A DNA stretch of 64,000 nucleotides from an uncultured Pelagibacteraceae bacterium (GTDB taxonomy: Bacteria; Pseudomonadota; Alphaproteobacteria; Pelagibacterales; Pelagibacteraceae): the NCBI GenBank assembly GCA_902576375.1, contig CACGUZ010000003.1, positions 111,657 to 175,656 of the forward strand. Reading direction: 5' to 3'. The notes below the pieces were generated by a model that saw only the letters and a program-made list of their open reading frames with translations, was not told the DNA's origin and did not search any database. Positions 1-6,668 of the stretch are shown piece after piece (the first letter of the stretch is position 1; each line of letters opens with the position of its first letter). The position numbers and the translations under genes are program-made.

Positions 1-81
1 GAAAAACTTTTAAAAAAATCTACCTTATGCAATAATAATATTATTAAAAAAAATAAAACAAAAAAAAAGTTTTTTTCTATT

Positions 82-822
82 TTACTTTTGAGTTTCATCA
101 ATTTGCTTTTGTTTCTTTAGCAATATTTTCTCTGAAAAACAATAAATCAAAGTAAATATATAATTTGAGCCTAATTCCTTTATATTAAACTTTGATAAAC
201 CCTTTTTTCTTCCGGTCCATGAAATAGGAATTATTTTATAAGAGTATTTTCTACTTATGATTTTAAGTGGAAGTTCAAGGAATATATTAAAACTTTCAGA
301 TACAAATGGGAATAAAGATTTAAGGGTCGATGTCTTATATATTTTAAAAGCATTTGTAAAATCGTTATAATTTGTTAAAAACAAAAATCTTATAATGTTG
401 TTCGCAATTCTGTTTAATATAAGTTTTTTTGTTGGATAATTTATTACATTTGAACCCTCTATAAACCTCGAACCAAAAACAGAGTCTAAACTTTCATCTT
501 TGATAGTATCATAATATTTTTTCAAATCATCTAAACTATCTGATAAGTCTGACATAAAAATTGTAAAAAAGTTTTTACTAGAATTTTTAACTCCTTCGTG
601 TATGGCTGATCCAAGTCCTTTTTTAATATTTTTTACAATTTTTATATTTAAACTTTTCTTCGTATAATTTTTAATTTTTTGGAAAGTGTCATCTTCGCTG
701 TAATCATCTAAAAATATTATTTCATGATCAATTTCTTTTAACCAACTATTTTCTAATACTAGCAAAGTATTTTCAATTATTTCTGTCTCATTTTTGATTG
801 GTATTAATATTGTTAAACTCAA
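82..822 (-). CDS. Family 2 glycosyltransferase, DPM1-like
   Basis: Probable cytoplasmic glycosyltransferase that moves a sugar from a nucleotide donor to a polyprenyl phosphate or a growing surface glycan. The 246-residue protein opens with the GT-A start LTILIPIKNE (3-12), has acidic residues at 39-40, the loop KKGLGSAIHEG (67-77) and GSRF (117-120). The usual DxD segment reads MSDLSDS (90-96), a form I associate with dolichyl-phosphate-mannose-synthase relatives. No C-terminal membrane anchor is visible, so it is the short soluble type. It lies 1 nt after the GMC oxidoreductase on the same strand and is probably its operon partner. Donor and acceptor cannot be deduced. Confidence 0.85.
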   Translation of the reverse strand: MSLTILIPIKNETEIIENTLLVLENSWLKEIDHEIIFLDDYSEDDTFQKIKNYTKKSLNIKIVKNIKKGLGSAIHEGVKNSSKNFFTIFMSDLSDSLDDLKKYYDTIKDESLDSVFGSRFIEGSNVINYPTKKLILNRIANNIIRFLFLTNYNDFTNAFKIYKTSTLKSLFPFVSESFNIFLELPLKIISRKYSYKIIPISWTGRKKGLSKFNIKELGSNYIFTLIYCFSEKILLKKQKQIDETQK

Positions 823-823
823 T

Positions 824-2245
824 TTAAGCTAATTTTTCTTTTATATGTTTTGATAATTTTAATGAAAATTGGATGATACTTAATGTTGGATTTACGTATC
901 CAATTGAGGTGAAAGTTGAACTGCCAAGGACGTATAGATTATTCGTATTATGAACTTTTAAATTTCTATCGACAACTGAATTATTTTTGTTTACTCCCAT
1001 TATAGTACCTCCACTATGATGATAACCACCTCCAGCTATATTTTGAATTTTATTTTCATTGACTATATCATCTGATAGAGCAATCCTCCCAATATTTTCT
1101 TCAACACAAAAATTTGCAAAAGACATTAATGCTTTTTTACAGCTTTTAATTGTACTTTTCGACTGTAAATAATTGAGTCTTGGTAATGGTACTCCACTAA
1201 GGTCTTTTTTGATATCTAATGAAATATAATTATTTGACTCATAATTTTCCTCTAAATGCATCTTTATATTTCCACAATAAAGTTGTTTTTTTTCTAAAAA
1301 CATTCTCAACTTGTTGCCTAATTTTGGAGCGAAGCAAGCAATTTCTCTAATAATTTGTTTTGCATTTTTAAGTTTTTTGTCTTCGTTAGGAATAATGTGC
1401 ATAGAGCAACTCAACAAATTATTTTGACTTAAAAAGTTTTCACTTGGAGTAAAATGCACTGGACCCTCATAATCGAGGAATTTTTTGCTAAATCTTTTGT
1501 TTAATTTAGTTTTATAAACAATGCCTTTACCTCCGTAAATAAAAGGGTGGTGCATCCACATTTTTCCAATTGGTAGTTCTTTGTCAAGTAATCTTTTATT
1601 TTTAATTCTAGACCAAAGCAAAATTCTCGAATTTTCAATTCCACCTGCTGCCAGAATAAAATGATTGGATTTAACTTTTATTGATTTGTCATTATTATTG
1701 ACAACTGCATTTGTTATATTTCCATTTACGCTTTCAAAATATGTTAGTTGAGAATTTAAAAATATTTTAATTTTATCTGATTTATTCAAATGTTCTTTGT
1801 AATGTGAACCAAATTGAATATTGGAATATTGATATTCAATTTGATTTACATCTTGACTTAAACTTGATGTCCTAAAATTATTTTGTATTTCTAAAATTGA
1901 ACAAGCTTCTTCTAAAAAAGGATCAATATCTTTTTTTTTAATTAACCACTTTTCAAAATCATAAGACTCAAAAGGTCTACACCATCCACCCCATATTCCG
2001 CTTGTTCCACCCAATTGTCTTAATCGACTTTGACTTAAACTCTCAAGCTTATCGCCTATAATCTGACCTTCATATTGAGATTGAGATTTTTCGTCATAAA
2101 ATTCACTCCCAGCCTCTACAATAATTGAGCTTATATTTTTTTTTTCGAGATCTAGAGCAGCGGAAATGCCTGCTGGTCCACTACCTACAATAAGAACTGG
2201 TGAATCTAAATTTAAATACTCTTTTTTAATCTCGTTAAAAATCAT
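824..2245 (-). CDS. GMC-family FAD-dependent oxidoreductase
   Basis: Flavoprotein dehydrogenase of the glucose-methanol-choline family, expected to oxidise an alcohol or sugar hydroxyl. The 473 residues start with an FAD-binding Rossmann fold, GSGPAG at 21-26 and the ribose-binding Glu at about 44, followed by the second FAD motif LGGTSGIWGGW (78-88). The C-terminal catalytic block is present: GYHHSGGTIMG near residue 410 and GYVNPTLSI near 450. There is no signal peptide of its own. Its ATG overlaps the stop of a 55-residue Tat-signal ORF (ATGA overlap), so the two are probably translationally coupled and the partner may direct it to the periplasm. A glycosyltransferase follows 1 nt later. 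Substrate unknown. Confidence 0.85.
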   Translation of the reverse strand: MIFNEIKKEYLNLDSPVLIVGSGPAGISAALDLEKKNISSIIVEAGSEFYDEKSQSQYEGQIIGDKLESLSQSRLRQLGGTSGIWGGWCRPFESYDFEKWLIKKKDIDPFLEEACSILEIQNNFRTSSLSQDVNQIEYQYSNIQFGSHYKEHLNKSDKIKIFLNSQLTYFESVNGNITNAVVNNNDKSIKVKSNHFILAAGGIENSRILLWSRIKNKRLLDKELPIGKMWMHHPFIYGGKGIVYKTKLNKRFSKKFLDYEGPVHFTPSENFLSQNNLLSCSMHIIPNEDKKLKNAKQIIREIACFAPKLGNKLRMFLEKKQLYCGNIKMHLEENYESNNYISLDIKKDLSGVPLPRLNYLQSKSTIKSCKKALMSFANFCVEENIGRIALSDDIVNENKIQNIAGGGYHHSGGTIMGVNKNNSVVDRNLKVHNTNNLYVLGSSTFTSIGYVNPTLSIIQFSLKLSKHIKEKLA

Positions 2246-2409
2246 TTGTCATTAAAATCTAAAAACCAAGTAAATTTGTTTTTTTTAACAATTCTCTTAT
2301 TAATTAATTTTGTGTTGAATTTTGGAAAAGCTTTACTTGGAAAAAATAGAAAAATGCCTAGAAATTTTAAAAAATTTCTTCTGTGTTTTTTAAATTGAAA
2401 AAAACTCAT
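2242..2409 (-). CDS. 55-residue Tat-signal peptide coupled to GMC oxidoreductase
   Basis: A small ORF that fills the otherwise empty gap between the dihydroorotase and GMC genes. The product starts MSFFQFKKHRRNFLKFLG, in which RRNFLK (10-15) matches the twin-arginine consensus RRxFLK. A short hydrophobic stretch (about 16-23) follows, then a basic tail with an aromatic end, TWFLDFNDK (47-55). Its TGA overlaps the ATG of the GMC flavoprotein gene, and it begins 22 nt after the dihydroorotase stop on the same strand. The arrangement resembles FAD glucose and fructose dehydrogenases, whose small Tat-bearing subunit escorts a signal-less GMC subunit. Here the mature part would be only about 27 residues, far shorter than those subunits. 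The function is inferred from position and motif only. Confidence 0.65.
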   Translation of the reverse strand: MSFFQFKKHRRNFLKFLGIFLFFPSKAFPKFNTKLINKRIVKKNKFTWFLDFNDK

Positions 2410-2431
2410 TTTTTTATATTATCAATTAAAC

Positions 2432-3739
2432 TTAATCAAATACTAGTGGCTTACCTTCAGCCTCACCAATAATTTTACCATTTTTCATTTTAATTTTTCC
2501 ATCAATAATTGTAGCTACTGGTGTCCCTTTAAATTCAAATCCATTGAAAGGTGACCATCCACATTTACTTTCAATATTTTTGTTTTCAATAATAATTTTT
2601 TTATTCATATCTACAATTGTAAAATCACCATCATATCCCTCTTTAATAAATCCTTTGTTCTGAATTCCAAATATTTTTATTGGATTTTCACAAACAAGTT
2701 TTATTAGTTGATTTAAAGATAACTTTCCTTCATTTACATGATTTAACATAACAGGCATGAGAGTTTGAACACCTGGCATACCTGATGGAGAATTGGGGTA
2801 CTCTTTATCTTTATTAACTTTTAAATGTGGTGCGTGATCTGACCCAATAGTATCATTTATATTATTTCTTACAGCGTACCACAATCGATCATAGTGAGAC
2901 TTATCTCTTATTGGTGGATTCATCTGCGCGTAGGTTCCAAGTTTATCATAACAATCAGGTGCATAAATTGTTAAATGTTGTGGCGTAATTTCAAAAGTAA
3001 TATTACCTTTATGTTGAGATAAAAAATCTACTTCTTGTTTAGTGGTAATATGTAGTACGTGCGCTTTCTTGCTATATTTTTTTGCAAGTCTAACTATTCT
3101 TCTAGTTGAAGAAATTGCACACTCCTCACTTCTCCAAATAGGATGTGAATGCACATCACCATTTTTAATTAATTTTTTATTCTTATTTAAGATTTCTTCA
3201 TCCTCTGAGTGAACTGCTACTACTTTTGAACTATTTTGGAAAACTTTGTCGATATCTTCCTCGAGTGCTACTAAAAGATTACCTGTTGAAGAACCTACAA
3301 ACAATTTGATCCCACAACAGCCCTCTAAATTTTTTAACTCAGCGAGTTGACTGACGTTACCTGCTGTGGCACCAAAATAGAAAGCGTAATTGCAATACAT
3401 TCTATTTTTTGCAAGATCCAATTTTCTTTGAAATTCTTTTAAGTTTGAGGTTGGAGGATTAGTGTTTGGCATTTCAAATACCGCTGTAATTCCTCCTACT
3501 ACTGCCGCCCTACTTCCAGAGTGAAGATCCTCTGTATCTGTAGAACCCGGTTCTCTAAAATGGGTCTGCGTGTCTATGCATCCAGGTAAAGTAATTTTAT
3601 TTTTGGCATCATAGACTTCTTTTGCCTCCTCTGATATTTGACCAATCTTTAATATTTTACCGTCTTTAACGGCAATATCTTTATTCTCTAGTTTCCCATC
3701 GATATAACATTGCCCATTTTTGATTATTAGATCTAACAT
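2432..3739 (-). CDS. pyrC: Dihydroorotase-like amidohydrolase
   Basis: Cyclic amidohydrolase of the dihydroorotase/allantoinase superfamily, most likely making dihydroorotate from carbamoyl aspartate in pyrimidine synthesis. The 435 residues show THFREPG near 60, the carboxylated-lysine segment GIKLFVGSS near 143-151, metal histidines in AVHSEDE and HVLHITT, and GSDHAPH near 298-304. The first histidine of the usual HxHFREPG is a glutamine (DTQTHFREPG), a variant I recall from other alphaproteobacterial dihydroorotases. The start codon is close to the divergent ygfZ gene. A hydantoinase-like side role cannot be excluded by eye. Confidence 0.85.
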   Translation of the reverse strand: MLDLIIKNGQCYIDGKLENKDIAVKDGKILKIGQISEEAKEVYDAKNKITLPGCIDTQTHFREPGSTDTEDLHSGSRAAVVGGITAVFEMPNTNPPTSNLKEFQRKLDLAKNRMYCNYAFYFGATAGNVSQLAELKNLEGCCGIKLFVGSSTGNLLVALEEDIDKVFQNSSKVVAVHSEDEEILNKNKKLIKNGDVHSHPIWRSEECAISSTRRIVRLAKKYSKKAHVLHITTKQEVDFLSQHKGNITFEITPQHLTIYAPDCYDKLGTYAQMNPPIRDKSHYDRLWYAVRNNINDTIGSDHAPHLKVNKDKEYPNSPSGMPGVQTLMPVMLNHVNEGKLSLNQLIKLVCENPIKIFGIQNKGFIKEGYDGDFTIVDMNKKIIIENKNIESKCGWSPFNGFEFKGTPVATIIDGKIKMKNGKIIGEAEGKPLVFD

Positions 3740-3782
3740 TTATGAAAAAAGTTATTATATTAAATTTAACGATCAATCAAAT

Positions 3783-4670
3783 ATGAATAATAGTGTTTAT
3801 ATATTAAAAGATAGAGCTTTACTTTATGTAAATGGCCAGGACGCTAGAGACTTCTTGCAAAATTTAATTAGCAATGACATTAATAAAGTTACAGATAATT
3901 CAAGTTGTTTTGCCTCATTATTGACTCCTCAAGGCAAGTTTCTTTATGAATTTATTGTTGTAAAGCATAAGTCAGGTTTTTTTATCGATTGTGAAAAGGC
4001 TCAATCTGAAGAAATATTGAATCAACTAAATTTATATAGAATAAGATCAAAAGTGGAAATCCTAAATCTTAGCAATGAATTTGTTGTTGCTAGTTTTGGC
4101 TATGAAAAATATTTATCATTAGATAACTCAAAAGATATTCTTGGTTTTACTATGAGATATAGAGAAGATCCAATAGTTCTAGATCCAAGAAATAAAAATT
4201 TGGGTGCTAGACTAATTATTAATTTAGAAAAACTTTATTTATCTCTAAAAAAACTTGAATTAAAAGACGATAAAATTGAGGACTATTATCATCAAAGTCA
4301 TAAACTTGGGATTGTTCCAAAGAATTTAAATAAACTTAAAAATAAATTATTCGGTATTGAATGTAATTTTGAAGAACTAAATGGTATTGATTTTAAAAAA
4401 GGATGTTACGTAGGACAAGAAAATACTGCTAGAATTAAACTTAAAAATAAACTTTCTAAAAGGTTGCTGCCAGTTGAGATAATTGATGGAAAACTTAATG
4501 AAGATGAGACGGTATATTGTAATGAGATTGAAATTGGAAAAATTTTGATAAATGAAGAGTATCCGTTTGCTTTGATAAAATTTTCAAATGAAAATTTCAA
4601 TAAAGATCTTACTTTAAAAAGTAAAAATGCATCATTTAAAATATTTATACCTGAATGGCTAAAGATTTAA
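3783..4670 (+). CDS. ygfZ: Folate-binding YgfZ/GcvT-like protein
   Basis: Folate-dependent protein of the YgfZ/IBA57 family, which supports assembly or repair of certain iron-sulfur enzymes. The diagnostic KGCYVGQE motif is present near residue 207, within the GcvT-like fold. I place the start at the internal ATG beginning MNNSVYILKDR. An upstream in-frame ATG (3720) would add 21 residues and run antisense into the start of the dihydroorotase gene, and the added residues do not look like the family. The product is 295 residues, normal for the family. It is transcribed away from the dihydroorotase gene and towards tRNA-Leu. Confidence 0.85.
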   Translation: MNNSVYILKDRALLYVNGQDARDFLQNLISNDINKVTDNSSCFASLLTPQGKFLYEFIVVKHKSGFFIDCEKAQSEEILNQLNLYRIRSKVEILNLSNEFVVASFGYEKYLSLDNSKDILGFTMRYREDPIVLDPRNKNLGARLIINLEKLYLSLKKLELKDDKIEDYYHQSHKLGIVPKNLNKLKNKLFGIECNFEELNGIDFKKGCYVGQENTARIKLKNKLSKRLLPVEIIDGKLNEDETVYCNEIEIGKILINEEYPFALIKFSNENFNKDLTLKSKNASFKIFIPEWLKI

Positions 4671-4675
4671 TTATT

Positions 4676-4761
4676 TGGTGCGGCCAGAGAGACTCGAACT
4701 CTCATGGACTAGGTCCACACGGCCCTCAACCGTGCCTGTCTACCAATTTCAGCATGGCCGC
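4676..4761 (-). tRNA. tRNA-Leu (anticodon GAG)
   Basis: Read on the minus strand this folds as a class II tRNA with a 7-bp acceptor stem (GCGGCCA with TGGCCGC), discriminator A and an encoded CCA. The anticodon stem CACGG/CCGTG closes the loop TTGAGGG, giving anticodon GAG, which reads CUC and CUU. A long variable arm follows, as expected for leucine, and the T-loop is GTTCGAGTC. It lies head-to-head with nadA (57 nt apart) and only 5 nt from the convergent end of ygfZ. Confidence 0.97.
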
Positions 4762-4818
4762 AAATATGACCCACATTAAATCAATGACAAGTAGGTTTCA
4801 AATTGATAAATTTTATTT

Positions 4819-5808
4819 ATGAAATTTAATCAAGAAGTAAAATTGGCAACTGATCCAATTTATAAGAAGATTTCAAAAGTTATGCCTGAAATTGAGTGGG
4901 CAGTTCATGCTCCTTATATTCATAAAATTAATAAATTAAAAAAAGAGAAGAATGCAGTAATACTTGCTCATAACTATCAAACTCCAGAAATTTATCACGG
5001 CATTGCAGATTTTTCTGCAGACTCTTTAGCTCTTGCCGTTGAAGCATCTAAAACCTCGGCAGATATAATTGTTATGGCTGGAGTTCACTTCATGGCTGAG
5101 ACTGCAAAATTAATGAGTCCAAATAAAAAAGTTTTATTACCAGACATGAAAGCGGGTTGTTCATTATCCTCTTCAATTACAGGTAAAGATGTAAGGTTGT
5201 TAAAAGAAAAGTATCCAGGAGTTCCTGTTGTCTCATATGTAAATACATCCGCTGATGTAAAAGCAGAAACAGATGTATGTTGTACATCAGCTAATGCAGT
5301 TAAAATTGTAAAATCCTTAGGTGTGAAAAAAGTTATTTTTTTGCCTGACGACTATTTAGCAAAATATGTTGCCTCACAAACCGATGTTGAAATTATTTCA
5401 TGGAAAGGAATTTGTATTGTTCATGATCAATTCAATGAAAACGAGATTAAAAATATAAGGAAAAATAATCCTGGGATTAAAATAATTGCACACCCAGAAT
5501 GTCCTCCAGAAGTGATTAAAGCAAGTGATTTTGCAGGATCAACATCGGGAATGATTAATTATGTTAAAGATAATCAGCCGAAAAAAGTAATGATGGTAAC
5601 TGAATGTTCTATGAGTGATAACATTCAAGTGGAAAATCCAAACGTAGAATTTATAAGACCATGCAATATGTGTCCGCATATGAAAAAAATCACTTTGCCA
5701 AAAATTTTAGACTGTTTAGAGAATGAAACTGGTGAAATTATCATGGACCAAGAAACAATTGATAAAGCTAGATTGTCAGTAGAAAAAATGGTTGCTATCG
5801 GTAGATAA
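4819..5808 (+). CDS. nadA: Quinolinate synthase
   Basis: Condenses iminoaspartate with dihydroxyacetone phosphate to quinolinate in de novo NAD synthesis, using a [4Fe-4S] cluster. The 329 residues have the family signature AHNYQTPEIY near residues 50-59. The three expected cluster cysteines are in place: GCSLSSS near 113, the ECP/CS region near 227-263, and CNMCPHMKKITL near 283-294. nadC follows after 6 nt, so the pair forms an operon. The L-aspartate oxidase gene (nadB) is not in this window. Confidence 0.95.
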   Translation: MKFNQEVKLATDPIYKKISKVMPEIEWAVHAPYIHKINKLKKEKNAVILAHNYQTPEIYHGIADFSADSLALAVEASKTSADIIVMAGVHFMAETAKLMSPNKKVLLPDMKAGCSLSSSITGKDVRLLKEKYPGVPVVSYVNTSADVKAETDVCCTSANAVKIVKSLGVKKVIFLPDDYLAKYVASQTDVEIISWKGICIVHDQFNENEIKNIRKNNPGIKIIAHPECPPEVIKASDFAGSTSGMINYVKDNQPKKVMMVTECSMSDNIQVENPNVEFIRPCNMCPHMKKITLPKILDCLENETGEIIMDQETIDKARLSVEKMVAIGR

Positions 5809-5814
5809 CACTTC

Positions 5815-6648
5815 GTGTCAAAAATTAAATTAAGTGAAACGTTTATCAAAGATAGAGTAAAACTTGCACTTACCGAAGATTTGTATCCTTACGGAGATAT
5901 AACATCTAACCTCATAAACAATAATAAAATTATTGAGGCGAAAATAATTTCTAATCAAAAAGCAGTTGTTGCAGGTTTGTTATTTGTAAAACACTCTTTT
6001 AAGCAAGTTGACAAAAAAATTAAATTTATATTAAAAAAAAAAGATGGGTCCACAGTCAAAAAAAATTCTGTAATAGCATTAATAAAAGGTCAAGCTAACT
6101 CTATAATGATTGCAGAAAGGGTTGCATTAAATTTTTTATCCCATATTTCAGGAATAGCTACAAAAACAAATCAATTTGTAAAATTAGCTGGAAAAAAATG
6201 TAAAATTTGCTGCACCAGAAAGACTTTACCGAATTATAGGGTTATTCAAAAATACGCAGTTAAATTAGGAGGTGGTACAAATCATAGATTTAATTTAAGT
6301 GATGAATTTTTGATAAAAGATAATCATATCGCTAGTTCTGATTTAAAAGAATTAGTTTCATTAGCAATAAAAAACAAAAAAGGAAAAAAAATTACAGTTG
6401 AAGTGGATAATTTAAAGCAACTGAAAAAGATTATTGGTCTTAAATTTAATACTATTTTGTTTGATAATATGAGTATTAAAAATCTTAGAGCAGGTGTAAA
6501 ACTAGTTAAAAAATATTATGAAACAGAAGCCTCAGGGAATATAAATCTTAAAACTGTAAAATCTGTTGCTGCAACTGGGGTAGATAGAATTTCAATTGGA
6601 AGCATCACTCATAGCGCCTCAGCTATAGATTTCAAACTAGAAATCTAG
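5815..6648 (+). CDS. nadC: Nicotinate-nucleotide pyrophosphorylase (carboxylating)
   Basis: Quinolinate phosphoribosyltransferase, converting quinolinate and PRPP to nicotinate mononucleotide, the step after NadA. The 277-residue protein carries the N-terminal ALTEDLYPYGDITS segment, the substrate loop TRKTLPNYR near 134-142, KLGGGTNHR near 151-159, and the barrel motifs VEVDN and LFDNM. I accept the GTG start at 5815, which encodes MSKIKLSETF and sits 6 nt after the nadA stop; no ATG gives a better N-terminus. It converges on ppdK with 20 nt between stops. Confidence 0.95.
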   Translation: MSKIKLSETFIKDRVKLALTEDLYPYGDITSNLINNNKIIEAKIISNQKAVVAGLLFVKHSFKQVDKKIKFILKKKDGSTVKKNSVIALIKGQANSIMIAERVALNFLSHISGIATKTNQFVKLAGKKCKICCTRKTLPNYRVIQKYAVKLGGGTNHRFNLSDEFLIKDNHIASSDLKELVSLAIKNKKGKKITVEVDNLKQLKKIIGLKFNTILFDNMSIKNLRAGVKLVKKYYETEASGNINLKTVKSVAATGVDRISIGSITHSASAIDFKLEI

Positions 6649-6668
6649 ATTTAGATTATTTGATTTTT

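Noticed and set aside
1..81. Possible gene or terminator at the left edge
   Set aside because: Only AT-rich sequence with a short palindrome (AATAATATTATT); no start codon on the minus strand and no convincing hairpin with a T run.
3720..3782. Longer ygfZ form from the ATG at 3720
   Set aside because: The 21 extra residues overlap the divergent dihydroorotase start and do not look like the family N-terminus.
6636..6668. Palindrome AAATCTAGATTT between nadC and ppdK as a two-way terminator
   Set aside because: Stem is short and all A/T-rich with no loop; too weak to call in this composition.
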